A stretch of 64,000 nucleotides of DNA from Monilinia fructicola (GCA_008692225.1 VICG01000002.1:636001-700000), one strand, 5' to 3'; shown: positions 48,013 through 59,854, counted from the first letter of the stretch. Made by a program: numbers and translations. Notes: generated from the sequence alone by a model not told the origin.

Positions 48013-50928
48013 TTATATGCACACCTTGCTTTTCATCTCTTCCAATAAGTAGATCTCCTCGGGGTATTCTTCAGAAACTATCCTCACCATCTCTTCCGTA
48101 ACCTTCATCTTTGCCCCTTGTTTTGAAAGCAATAACATCAAAGCCTCCTTGCCAAATCTGAGTCCACTTGCAATCATCCTCACGATTTGTTCTGTAACTT
48201 GCATATCTTCTCCTCGCTTTTCAAGAAGTTGCATCGTTTTATCTTTTTCCAAGTCGCCTATTCTTACAAACCCCACAGAATTTGATTCTCCAGACCTTCT
48301 CCCTACATCATCTATAACTAATGCCTTCATCACCCCTTCGGTAATACGGATATTTTCTCCTCGCTTCTCAAGTAATACCTTTAATATTTCAGATCCCTCC
48401 ACTCTATTCTCTACTGCCGCTATCACAACTTCTTCTGTGATTGTTGCATTCGCTGCTTGCTTGTCAAGTAACAACGCCATCACTTCGTCGCTTTTAGGAA
48501 TAAGCACACTTCGCTGCGTTGCCGCCTTCAACAACTCGTTTGTAACTTCCATCTTCATCCCTCTTTTATCAAGCAGCAGTTTGATTACTTCCTTGTCATA
48601 GTGCAGAATGATTGCTTTCAGTGTTGCATCTGTCATCTCTATTTCTTCCCCTCTTTCTTTTAGTAACACCGCCATCGTTTCGTTATTCGCGCTGTAGAGG
48701 TTAGTGAACCTATTTGTCATATTCTCCACCACATTTCTATTGATATGCACGTTCTCCTTTTTCAGACTTAACAGAAGCTTCATCATTCCATTGTCCAGAA
48801 ACATTGCAGCAAAGATAATACCTTGTTCGTTGATCTGGGTATTGCACCTGATTTGTTTTGGTAGTTTTTTCAATGATGATCTGTTCAATAATGGAGTTTC
48901 CATTAATAGGGGTATCCACCCGTAGGGCCTTTGTGATCTAGACTCAGCTTGTTCTATATAGAGCGTCGCTAGCTTTGCTTTGCTGTTTAGTGTATCTTGA
49001 TGATCTCTCCCTTGTAAATATTGCCTGGTCTTTATCACCTCCAAGAAGAGATGCTCTGCAGTAAACCAATGCTCTTGACACTTGCATACCCACGCAAGTT
49101 GATCTTTTAATGATAAAATATGTAGATGTTTCGTCCCAAGCACTCCCTCGGAGTTCTGGATCTCTTTCATAAGCTTTGCTTCTGCTACTCCATTACATTC
49201 TGTGTCTCCAAGAGCTAAGGCCACATTAATTGATCTAGTCCTCTTATCTGCATCTGTTTTTATATACTCTGGCAAAAGGTCATTGATCTCTGTTGAGTTC
49301 TCGTATCCTCTGGGGTGTTGTAAGTTTACTGGAATTCTCTCCCAGTTCCAGACGAGTAGAAAATCGTGCAAGAAATCATACGAATTCGCAGAGTGCAGGG
49401 CTTTTTGAGGTATGGCATGTTCGCTCTCCGATTTTACATGCCGTCGTGGAGTCACGCTGCTCATGATAATAGTAAAATGATCCTGGCATGCCCTGATAAT
49501 AACTGGCTTTGAGTTCCATTGTAGAAGGCAAATGGTGTCATTTTCTCGGATAGACTGGGCAGATGCCTGGAGACTCCATTGGGTGCCATAATGCTTCTTA
49601 TATTGCAAGGATTTTGGTCTCTCGTTGAAAGTGACACCTACGTACTGCCTATGGTCCCGATTTTTGTCAATATATACCGTAGATATATGTCCTAGGACAT
49701 AACCACGACTCTTGATCACTGATATCTCTCGATCATCCCAAGTCTCAACAGATATACCTTCATGGAGTATCATTCTGACGAGTCGTTGTAAGAGCGTCTT
49801 CCATGGAACCATGTAATTAGGCAATAACAAAGCAGAATTCATACCATTAGAGCTCATTCCAAGCAAAGCATATACCTTATCATGGCGAAGGGTGGCCTTG
49901 TGGTTATGATACATATCGATCAGCTCGCCTAGCGAGAGCTTTTCTGCGGAACTGAAAGCGTATCTTGACCGAAATATTGCTCCTCTAATCAGATAGATTA
50001 CGGGGCGTATCAAACTTTGTAAGCCTGAGTGATCCCCAGAGAAAAGATTAAGTTTGCTGATACCATAGCAGAAAGTAAACCCGTTTATTTCGGTCGAGCC
50101 ACACATAATCAAAATGTTTCGAGCCGAACCAACCTCCTGGAGTACCTAGAATCAAAAATTTCAGTGGAAAAATCGATTATAGGCGATAAACTGACCTACC
50201 CAGATGCGCTGAAACCATGGTCTTTTACACAATTTGAGGACGAAATCCTTGCCCGAATAACTAATGGATGGATTATTAGACTCGCCATGTGTATCAATGT
50301 CTGTATTTCTGAGCCCCAGATCACTATCATCTGTTACTTCTGATGTTTGATAGCTACTGTCCATCACTTCTGATAGCTGATCACTATCATCTGTTACTTC
50401 TGATGCCTTATCACTATCGTCCGTCATTCCTGATTGTTCGTCCTCTTCACTGATTGGTATGTCTATAGACTCATCTTCTGCCAAAGCACGTATAAGTTCA
50501 AGCGCTTGATCACTACAATCTGCTGCCTCTCCAAGATAGACAATCACCCGATCTGCTTGACTGTAAATCTTTGCCATCATTTGAATCTGGAGACTCTTCT
50601 CTTGCTCATCTTCTTGATTGATACAGATAGCATCCACCCATAGAGTTCTCTGAAAGGTGTGATTTCGAGTATGTAGTAATGCTGAATGAAGGTTCGCTGT
50701 GATAGGTAGATAGTGTCCATTTATGAAGATACATTGCGGAGGATCATCGAAACTCCCCCAGACGTAAGACAAAGCCTCGTATAAATGAGTTTCCTTGCCT
50801 GACCCTTGGAGAGGATACTCATGAAGTTGGCATTCCAGGGGGGCAGCTTCATCTCTATTGGGCATAAGAGAAAGTAAGCGGACACTGTCCAAGCTTATTG
50901 GGACCAGAGTATAACTGAATGGAGGCAT
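48013..50928 (-). CDS. HET-domain protein with TPR pair and C-terminal KRG/ITE repeats
   Basis: Allorecognition-type protein of 953 residues. Exons: 50928-50200 and 50145-48013 (intron GTAGGT..TAG, 54 bp). The start MPPFSYTLVPIS at 50928 fits the family; an in-frame ATG at 50955 is the alternative. HET blocks: LYEALSYVWGSFDDPPQCIF, LPITANLHSALLHTR, LWVDAICINQEDEQEKSLQI, QMMAKIYSQADRVIVYLG, and after an acidic insert RPWFQRIWVLQEVGSARNIL. The insert (about residues 170-215) carries three copies of a SEVTDDSDQ-like unit. DKVYALLGM closes the domain. Then a kinesin-light-chain-like TPR pair (VLGTKHLHILSLKDQLAWVC; GRDHQDTLNSKAKLATLYIE) and about seven repeats of 32-35 residues with consensus EVMxLLLxKRGExxxITEEVVxAA. 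No NACHT or NB-ARC motif is present. HET domains trigger incompatibility cell death; the ligand is unknown. Confidence 0.9.
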
Positions 50929-52266
50929 GGCTTTGGTAGTTGTGACGGACCACATGTGTTGAGCCAAACCTTGTCGTTAGATTGATACTGCCTAGTTTCT
51001 GGTGGAAGTCTGAGGTTGCAAACCCGAACTTGCATGTGTCTAAGATATCGCCATGCCAACTTACAAACTGATCAAGCGCCCAATCTACGAAATCCACATA
51101 TAATCCCTGCTTGATCATGTGATGAGCAAAAAATGAGGATATACTATACTTCTAGACCAAGCTTTGAATGAGTATATTCCTAACATATAAAAGTATAAGA
51201 TAATTTGGTATTTTAAGATCCTCCAAGATACTTTTAATACACCACGTTAACTCAAGACATAGGAACTAATCATCTACAAGTCAGTAATAATCTAGAAGCA
51301 GTATTTCCTCACTGAGTGATAGAGATGAGAACCTAATTGACTTACACTAGTCAAACTCTTTGGACTGCTCCAAGAATCTGACTAATTGTGCACTTCAATC
51401 ATCAACTCTTTATATGTAAGGATCTTTCTAGACATGAAAAATGATACTGAAAGGCAAGTTACTGTGCTTTTTGAAATAATTTTCAAACATCAAGATTAGA
51501 TTATAATAATAAACACGGCATCAAATGCATAACAGTTTCTGATATCCCTCTCACCTTCTAGCCATCGGCAACTATCTCCCAAGCTCCCTAGGATTATTTT
51601 CGTCAATCTAAGCCCCTCATCCACACATCAAATCCGCTCGCTTATCTCTCTCGCTCCTCAAATGAATCATGATACATCTCAACACACACACAGAATAACC
51701 ACTCATAGAAACCCAACCTCGCTCCAAGCTTCTCAAGCCATCTCCTTGAATGCTTTACTACATCCTACAGCCAAAACAACTCCCCAAGCTCCTTAAATTA
51801 TACCCCTTAATTTTCACCAACCCTCCTCGCACCGTCTCACCTCATTCTAACTCCATCATACCCTACCATTCAATTCTCACTTCTAATTCAATACTTCATG
51901 TACTCCCATCCGAAATTATGAACTACCTCACCGGGAGTCAATAGCCTCTTTTTGTGGATTCTTTCCTATAGAAACGCCCCATTCTCTCCAAGTGCCCATT
52001 CACCTTACCCATTTCACATTCATTATACATCAAAACTCACGGTTCTAGATAGAAAATGAAAATATTTTGATATGTCTGTTCCATTATCTTTCGTACACTC
52101 ATACGTATCGATGATATACAAACTTAAACAAATTCCTATATGCCCTCCCCCCCCAATAAGCCACCCAAACCTCCCTCGAAGCCACTAAAAATCACCCAGA
52201 TCATACTCAGATCCATCACAGATTCCTCATCGCTCCACTTCTCTCCACCACCAGCACCTTGATATA
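50929..52266. other. Spacer upstream of the HET gene
   Basis: A/T-rich promoter DNA for the HET gene to about 51,500, then C/A-rich DNA with poly-C at about 52148-52156. No supported gene. Confidence 0.5.
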
Positions 52267-52520
52267 TCATTTATGTGACAGGGACCTCTCATTGCGTGCA
52301 CTACGCAACTCTTTGCGAAGACTTTCCCACTCTGTTCCACCTCTGAATTTGGTGGCCCGCTCAGAATCTCTCTTCCGCTTCTTCTCGCCATTCTCCCAAA
52401 CCTGGTCTCGACTCCATGCTGGAACACAATAGAATACAAAATCAAATGTCGAGGTCTGTTTATGGGTGGCAAAGAATGTAAGATATGAAGTCGCTGGCCA
52501 TGCTGATTTTACTACAGTTT
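52267..52520 (-). CDS. Terminal exon of an unrecognised protein (partial)
   Basis: Strongly protein-like frame without an ATG. It opens after a possible acceptor (CTGTAG at about 52515) and ends at TGA 52267-52269. It reads SAWPATSYLTFFATHKQTST, FDFVFYCVPAWSRDQVWENG, EKKRKRDSERATKFRGGTEW and ESLRKELRSARNERSLSHK. A basic helix follows a hydrophobic/aromatic part; there is no low complexity. Upstream exons (about 52,560-52,680) are not clear; one candidate is MFAPE at about 52,645. The 3' end of the SDR gene (52877) limits its length to under 600 bp. No family recognised. Confidence 0.4.
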
Positions 52521-52876
52521 ATGAATGAAAGTTGGGATTCCTGAATATTCACACTTTTACTTTGACAAAGACAGGATGATATTGAATTGCCCCATCTGCA
52601 AAACTATATCTTAACCTCCAACATGATTAACTTCAGGTGCGAACATTGATGATTGAAAAAAATACGATGAAAGAGTTCATTTGAAATTTAGAACGGTGGG
52701 CTTCATGGATGATATATGGGTTTCTTAAGACGGGCAACTAACTGCATGATGCTTAGAACAGCAGTCCCAGAAAGACGTTCACGTAAATTGCCATATTCTT
52801 ATTTCGACTGGAAATCTTGATGAGATGCACATTTTTGCTACATCCTGATTGTATGGCAATCCGATTATTCTACTAC

Positions 52877-53805
52877 TCATTCGTCAACATCACAACTGTT
52901 GGAAATTTTCTCATACTTCTTATAATTCTGCTTATACTCCTCGATCTTCGCCATGATCGCTTTGTACCCATCACTTCCAACCACTACCCTCAAAGGTGGA
53001 TCTGAGAGTGTAGCAAGCTCATACATGACTTTCGCGGCTTTCTTTGGATCTCCAGGCTGTTTACCATGTTTCTTTTCCATCGCCTCCCTAACATTCATGT
53101 GATCATATGCAGGATGTTTCTTCTCGGGAAATTGCATAGATCTTCCAGCCCAATCAGTTCGAAATCCTCCTGGCTCCACGCAAGTGAACTTAATATTCCA
53201 TTCTGGTTTCACCTCTTGGCTGATGGTCTCGGTAAATCCCTCCACGGCCCATTTACTTGCACAGTAGATGCTGAAGAATGGTACTCCTTTTTGACCTCCA
53301 ACACTAGTGACTTGTTGAATGAGGCCACCAGATGGTTTTTGCTCCCGCATGACTCCCATTGCCTTTTTGGTAACAGCAAGGAGGCCGAAGAAGTTTACCT
53401 CCATCTGAGTACGAGCCTGTTGCTCATTGACTTCTTCAAAAACACCAGCAAGACCGTAGCCTGCATTGTTAACAACGACATCCACGCGGCCGAATTTGTC
53501 GGTTGCTGATTTGAAAGAATTCTCGATATCGGACTGACTGGTGACATCAAGCTTAAGAGCCAGGAAGTTCTGTCGCTATTAGTAAGCTTCATATCTCCCT
53601 GATGATGAAAGTACCTCGTCACTTGTTCCCTTGAACTTCAAAGTTTCAGGTTTGCGAGCAGTAGCAACGGCTATATCTCCCCTGTAATGAGATATCAGCT
53701 TCTATAATTTACCAATTTCCAAAGGTGTTACCTGTCGAGAACCTCTTGAACAAGGTTGTTTCCGAATCCGGTAGAGGTACCAGTAATAAAGAAGACTCTA
53801 GGCAT
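52877..53805 (-). CDS. Classical short-chain dehydrogenase/reductase
   Basis: NAD(P)-dependent oxidoreductase, 277 residues, probably cytosolic. Exons: 53805-53732, 53681-53615, 53569-52877. N-terminus MPRVFFITGTSTGFGNNLVQ with the cofactor motif TGxxxGxG, then GDIAVATARKPETLKFKGTS, LKLDVTSQSDIE (adenine-binding Asp), VVVNNAGYGLAGVFEE (NNAG), the catalytic Ser in QQVTSVGGQKG, and the Tyr/Lys pair in FSIYCASKWAVEGFTE. C-terminal substrate part: FTCVEPGGFRTDWAG. Length is normal and there is no break. Arg in ATARK after beta-2 hints at NADPH. It is divergent from the cyclase gene across a 1.25 kb spacer. Substrate unknown. Confidence 0.92.
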
Positions 53806-55051
53806 GATGATTATCGTAATGCGATGAGTTTAATTTGTTAGGTATGTTGTAGTAGATGGTAATATGTAACTTCAATTGCTCAGTACATTGGATCTTATGA
53901 GGGCGTGACCATATATACTTATCGAACATGCCAACATGTCATTAGATAAATAGCTAATGTACGTCCGCACGGTTTGAAGGGGGGAATCTCCAACAGATGC
54001 TTGCGTGGGGATCATCGACGTCATTATTCTTGTCTATATTCCATACTTCACGATCTCATCTAGGACTTTAGTCAATCACGTAGTGTATGGACTATACCTC
54101 TGTTGAAGTCTGTTCATCAATTACAAATATTTGGAATGATATGATAGGAAGAGAGAATACTGAGTGCTCCGTGAATGGCGGGGTAGAAGTTTAAGGCGGT
54201 GGATGTAAGCTAGAAGGAAGTAACTTACTACAGTACTTGTAGGTACTCACGTGGTACTCACGTGGTACTCACGTGGTACTCACGTGGTACTGTACTATAA
54301 TGGCAGAACACAGTGATGATATCATGATTCAACACTTGAATTCAATTCCAATGAACAATGACAATGTATATCATGAGTAAACACTCACTACGGGAGAGAA
54401 TCGTTAGATCTTCTGTGCAGATAAGGGTGGCTTTCACAGCTTGAACCTTCAACCGAGAATAAAGAATAAGGGATATGTTGAAATCAACATCCAGATACAT
54501 CAAGTTTTGCTTTTTATCTAACCGACATCATATGAAGTGACATCGTCACCCCGCGTTCCTACCGAGAGCCCTCTCTTTGGAGTAACTTGATAGATACCCC
54601 TTTACTTGATCACGGAGAAAGCTAAGAGTAACTACCTCACATTCTGATTCCCGGTGTATAGAACATCTTATAAATCATGAAGCCGTACTTGCATGTCGCT
54701 GTCTGATTCAGTCCTAGCTATAGGTCCATCTCCATGGGATAGTTCCTACCGCAGTAGCATTGGTTACTTCAACCCCGCATCGAGATACCGTGTTCTCGGG
54801 GACGAGACAAGTGATCGAACTTGACAAGTATAAATTAAAGATATGTTATACAAGCACCCAAAATCAATATATCAATTCCGATCAGTTGTATCATCCTCGG
54901 AGAGTCAATTCCGGCATTACACAAGGGTTATCACAGCATATCCTCCTATAGAAGCTATATATCAAGCAATGCCTCCTCAATAAACTTCCCTTCCCTTTCA
55001 TCTCTACACATCCTTACATATCCACAACACTCCCATTATCCACCACACAAA
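53806..55051. other. Divergent promoter region of SDR and cyclase genes
   Basis: 1.25 kb spacer read outward in both directions. It contains four tandem CACGTG boxes (separate entry). No coding frame of interest apart from a 63-codon plus frame at 54760-54951 that I do not support. Confidence 0.6.
54243..54290. promoter_or_regulatory. Four tandem CACGTG E-boxes at 11-bp spacing
   Basis: The unit GGTACTCACGT is repeated so that CACGTG starts at 54248, 54259, 54270 and 54281. The palindrome is the core site of bHLH factors of the Cbf1/Pho4/SREBP-like kinds, and the 11-bp period puts the sites nearly on one face of the helix. It lies about 440 bp upstream of the SDR and 760 bp upstream of the cyclase. 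Function is inferred; a chance minisatellite is the alternative. Confidence 0.55.
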
Positions 55052-56380
55052 ATGCGTGCCCAAAATCTTCCCTCCTTCAAGGATATGCCACCCATTCCAG
55101 GCATGCCTCAAGGAACAGCCTGGGGTCTCTTTGACCAAAATGGCGAGCGAGATAATTGCGGCACTCTCAATTTACTTACGCCTGAGAATACACTTGAGGC
55201 TTGTAAAGAGATTAAATCTGGCAGGAGTGTTGCTTTGAAGTGTGTTTCCTTTTTTGAAACCCCCCTTTATCCCTTTTCCTCTCATTTCCAACTCGTTTCC
55301 ATCCTCTTGTCATTCCTGATCAGGGAAGAGAAAAACAATGAGATAAGAGAAGAAGCAGGTAACAGCAAGCTAAGCAACTAACCCCCCATCCCAAAAGTTG
55401 GGCCATAGACCGCATCCACGAACCAGGTTTCAACCGCGAAAAACCTCAACATACCATTCGCGACCTGACTCCCTTGGGTTTTAAAGCATATGATGATGTA
55501 ATACACATTAACACGCAGAGTGGATCTCAATGGGATGGATTTCGTTCGTCTCCTCTCTCTTTTTCATCCCCCAAGCATAGGCATCTCTACATATATTGGC
55601 CCGACAAATTTAACAAGAAGAAAAAGGCCACTGGGCACACCAACCTACATCTCTCTACTACAACAACTTCCCGCACTCTGATGTCACCTCTCTCCTGCCC
55701 GAGAACATATGCAAAAATGGTATCGACGTCTGGACGGCACGCGGAGGTATTGTCGGTCGCGGTGTTCTAATAGACTACACAGCCTACGCCGCCCATCACA
55801 ATATTGCCTACTCACCAATAACAAGACACGAGATAAGCATTGAGACCATCGAGGAAATTGCAAAAGAACAAGGGGTCATATTTAAAGAGGCGGATATTCT
55901 GATTATAAGAAGTGGATTTGTAAAATGGTATGAGAAAGCTTCAGCAGAAGAACGCATCCAAGGCGCGAAAAACAATCATGAATATATCGGTGTGAAGTCG
56001 TGCAGGGAAACTGTGGAATGGATTTGGAATCGACATTTTGCTGCTGTGGCGGGTGATGCGGTGGCTTGGGAGTGTTGGCCATCGAAAGATGGGGAATGGA
56101 GGCTGCATGATTGGTTGTTGGGTTTATTGTGAGTTTTCTTTCTCCTCCCCTCTCCTCCCCTCCCCTCCTTCCTTTGCCTCATAAAAATCCCCAAGCAAAC
56201 CAAGCTCAGACTAACTGCTTCCTTCCCTCCAGCGGCTGTCCAATAGGCGAACTCTGGAATCTGGAAGAACTGGCAAAGGTATGCGCAGAACAAAAACAAT
56301 ATTCATTTTTTCTGACGAGTGCACCGTTGAATGTGCCGGGTGGGGTGGCAAGCCCGCCGAATGCTGTTGCGGTTTTTTAG
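55052..56380 (+). CDS. Cyclase-family (PF04199, kynurenine-formamidase-like) enzyme
   Basis: Metal-dependent amidohydrolase/cyclase-fold protein, 327 residues. Exons: 55052-55239, 55398-55543, 55627-56128, 56233-56380; junctions all keep frame. MRAQNLPSFKDMPPIPGMPQ, TAWGLFDQNGERDNCGTLNL, then across intron 1 SVALNWAIDRIHEPGFNREK. The metal-site region reads HINTQSGSQWDGFRHWAHQP, the fungal counterpart of the bacterial HxGTHxDxPxH. Further conserved parts are NGIDVWTARGGIVGRGVLID, ITRHEISIETIEEIAKEQGV, AVAGDAVAWECWPSKDG, HDWLLGLFGCPIGELWNLEE and the end SAPLNVPGGVASPPNAVAVF. No break. The reaction in these fungal members is not settled; the divergent SDR neighbour suggests a shared catabolic step, by inference only. 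Confidence 0.9.
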
Positions 56381-56571
56381 ATTCTTTTGGGGGAGAGGTT
56401 TGAGAGAGTAGCAACTGTAATTGAATTTCTGAAATATCTTATAGTATCATTTCGTAGAGGCGAGACTAGTGTTGCGGCATCTTCCGCTTTTGGTTCGTTA
56501 TCATTTCTTCTCTCTCGGTGTTAACGGTTCCATTCGTTACCTATTCAAAGCCCCATCTCGCCCCAGCAGGT

Positions 56572-58458
56572 CTAGTTCTCATCTCCCTCTCCCTCCCCCT
56601 TCTTAACCACAGCTCCCAAATTGACTACATTTCTCAAATTTCCAAATGGCAGCACATCACTAATCCTCTTCGCACCGCTTAACCACATAACTAATCTATC
56701 AATCCCACATCCCCAACCCCCAGTAGGCGGCAATCCCACTTCCAACGCTTGAATGTATCCCTCATCTACCTTATCCGTCGGATTTTCCACATCCTTATAC
56801 CTTAACTGCTCCTCAAACTTGCCTCTTTGGGAAAATGGAGAATTTTCCTCCTCGTACATATTTGCTACTTCTTGGTGCTCGATAAAGAGTTCTACACGTG
56901 CAGAAACGTACTGTTGAGTTTTGGTATCCAGGAATGATTTCGAGAGGGGGGCCATGCATGAAGGATGGTGCATGATGAAGGTCGGAGAGGAACATTGCGG
57001 TTCGATGTAGATAGAGGCAAGTTTATCTAATAGACGGGGAAGAGTTGGATTTTGGGGGACTTCGAGGGTGTGTTTGGAGAAAATTGAGAGGAGTTCTTCT
57101 CTAGCGTTATTTTCTTGGAGTTGAGGCAGTTTTTCTCCAAGTGCATCCTCGATTGCGGGGATGAATTCGATTCGTTTGAACGGTCTTTGGTATACTCCTT
57201 CGACGAATCGTGGAAGTTCGGTAAAGGGCATGAATTTTACGCCTTGAGTATTATCACGTAGTGTATCGACGAGATGTACGAGACCCGAGATTAACTCCTC
57301 GGTCATGGAAATGAGATCCTCGAGGTTAGCATACGCTTTGTAGAATTCACAGGTGGTGAATTCCGGATTATGTATCGCATCAAGACCTTCATTTCTGAAC
57401 GCAGGACCAATTTCGAACACTCGATCCAAGCCACCAATGACCAACCGTTTCAACCATAACTCAGGAGCTATTCTGAGAGTTAATTCCTTTTCAGGAAACT
57501 CTGCTGCGTTTGTTTTGAATGGCTGGGCCATAGCACCTGACGCCGTGTCGGCAAGAATTGGAGTTTGGAATTCGAGGAAATCATCCTTGACAAGGAAATC
57601 ACGAATATGTTGTGTAACTTTAGAACGAAGTCGTAGAGTAGCGGCAACATTATCATTGACAAGAAGGTCAAGATGTCGATGTCGAATACGAGTTTCTGGA
57701 TCCTCTAACTTCTTGGGTACCGGTGCCAGACCTGGAGTCAATATTTGTGGTAAATTTATCAGTTTGAGAGTCGCTGAACCATTCTCCTTACGAATTGGAA
57801 AACCAGTTGCAGCTATTCCATGTTAGATTCACAAACACGAACAAGCACGCACGATGCACAGAATCTTCACTCACAAATTATATCTCCACGTTGCATGAGT
57901 TTGCTTAAGTTTTCGAATGAAATCGGTGTTTGCACATTAACATCTTGATTCTTGGCTATCATCCCAGATTCGGCTTCTAATTGAATTTCATGACCATCCT
58001 CTATTAAACTCATGAAGACAAGTTTTGAACCAAACTTTCGTACACTTCCAACTCTACCTGCACAAATATCAACCTCAATTCATTCTCTGTCGAAAATGAT
58101 CCTTACCATGCAACGTAAGAGCATTGGTTTCATGACTATCTCCACATGGTAATACCGCACAATACTCAATACAACTTTTCACTGAAGCAATTCTACCAAC
58201 CTTTTCAATTCTGGGGTACTGTAAGGCACCAGCAACCTGAAGTTTTTGTATCCTAGTACCAGCGTGATCTAGACCTTCTTTCAGCTTCGCTTTACGACCT
58301 CTGGCTTCCTCTCCTGTTTCGCAAGATGGGGCCTTCGGCCGCTTACTGCGTAGACCGTAATGGGTAGAAAAAAGTCGTGCATATGCAGCCGGTTTTACTG
58401 GGAGAATGTCATGATAAAGATAGGGTCTCAGAAATCGTAGACCGGTAAGAGAACTCAT
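56572..58458 (-). CDS. msk1: Mitochondrial lysyl-tRNA synthetase (class II)
   Basis: Charges mitochondrial tRNA-Lys. About 591 residues in three exons: 58458-58107, about 58057-57876, 57812-56572. N-terminus MSSLTGLRFLRPYLYHDILP and following is Arg/Ser-rich with few acidic residues, as in a mitochondrial presequence. The OB-fold anticodon domain spans introns 1-2 (RVGSVRKFGSKLVFMSLIED, QRGDIISATGFPIRKENGSA). Class II motifs: motif 1 near FLEFQTPILADTASGAMAQP, motif 2 RVFEIGPAFRNEGLDAIHNP then EFTTCEFYKAY, motif 3 GGWGCGIDRLVMWLSGAKRI. RIRHRHLDLLVND is typical LysRS. No break. Its 3' end faces the cyclase gene (191 bp); its 5' end faces TIM10. Confidence 0.93.
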
Positions 58459-58980
58459 CCTATATTCTTTACAAGACTTTGATTAGCTTCAATTCAACAG
58501 GTAGAAATGTGAGATCAATGGAAGATAAAAGTATGGAGTTATTTCAGACAACGGATCGATGTGAGATCAACCACTCTCCCGAAGAAGAGTGTCAGTCGCA
58601 ACGGTTCTAATGTTATAAGGAAATCATCATGTAGACTCTTGTGAGGTTGTGGCAGTGAAGCAATGAATCAAGAAAGAAACAATAAACATACCAACTTATT
58701 TGTTACACTCTCCAAGACCATTTGTTGTTGGTATGAGAGTGTTATTGTTGACAAAGAATTTTCCCACAAACTTGGAGCTCAGCTTCAACTTTTATGCTCC
58801 AAAGAAAATATTTGTCTCCGGAACAATATTTCCCCGCCACTAGCGGGGCTTTCAATTCAAAGTTCACATTGAATCGAGCGTATCAAACAAAAAGCCAGCC
58901 TAAAGTCTTTTCGATATCAACACCTCGAATAAATACAAATCATATACTTATCAACCTCATATCTATAGAATATTGCAATC
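58459..58980. promoter_or_regulatory. Shared divergent promoter of msk1 and tim10
   Basis: 522 bp between the start codons of two nuclear genes for mitochondrial proteins transcribed outward. No ORF of its own. Possible TATA-like AAATACA elements near 58932; no specific factor site identified. Confidence 0.55.
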
Positions 58981-59500
58981 ATGTCGCTGTTCGGAATGGG
59001 TCGTCCTCAGCCATCTTCGCAAGAGAAGATTGCCGCAGCTGAGCAAGAAATGGATCTCATTACTGATATGTTCAACAAGTACGTTTCCATATGTTGAGTC
59101 GGAAGATTATATTCACCAGTCAATGGGGAGCAAGCCTCCAAACCCCCATAGCTCGCTGCGCTCGAATTTGAACATACGTTTCCTTTCCGTGTACTCGAGC
59201 TCCACGGCAATGTCCCCTGGACGGCCAGTGGAGCGTCATTAGCCGTGAAGCTAGGAATAGCTTGATATAGTTTGATCTATGCTAATATGTATTTGCAGAC
59301 TCTCTCAATCTTGCATCAAGAAGTGCATTCCCAAAGAATACCGCGAGGGCGAACTCAACAAAGGCGAGGGCGTTTGCATTGACCGATGCGCTGCCAAATT
59401 TTTCGACGTACAAATGAAGATCTCGGAATTATTACAAGCAGAAGCTGCAGCTAAAGGAGCTGGGGGCGGTGGATTCGGAGGCGGTGGATTTGGAATGTAA
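58981..59500 (+). CDS. tim10: Mitochondrial intermembrane-space chaperone Tim10
   Basis: Small Tim of the TIM9-TIM10 hexamer that carries hydrophobic precursors across the intermembrane space. 99 residues in two exons: 58981-59078 and 59299-59500. [33 protein letters not shown] leads into the twin CX3C motif: CIKKC, a 16-residue spacer ([14 protein letters not shown]...), then CIDRC. The C-terminus is a helix ([20 protein letters not shown]) and a Gly tail ([12 protein letters not shown]). Length and cysteine spacing are normal. The 220 bp intron has clean GTACGT..TTGCAG ends. Confidence 0.96.
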
Positions 59501-59854
59501 AGTGATTGATATCTATGAATGGAAGCTTTGAGAGAAGTCATATTATTGGTCCACTGGGGATACACACGATGCAGAGATGACATGATGATAAAGAGGCATG
59601 AAAGAAATCACCTGGAATGCCTCGAGGATATAAAGAACAGTAATGTGTTATGAGAAACTCATTTCTGTTAATATTGTATATTAGTATGTGGTGTAAGGAC
59701 AACAGAAACAAAGTTCAAGTCCACTGCACCTAAAATTCCAAACTCCCATCAGGATCCCAAACTCCATGCCAGACTATGCTCAAATAATATAAATGCTTGA
59801 GGGGTATTTGCGAAACGCCAGCTTAATGAATCCCCTGGAGTGGATAATATCAAA

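Noticed and set aside
48149..48601. 150-codon plus-strand frame
   Set aside because: Antisense shadow of the HET-protein repeats.
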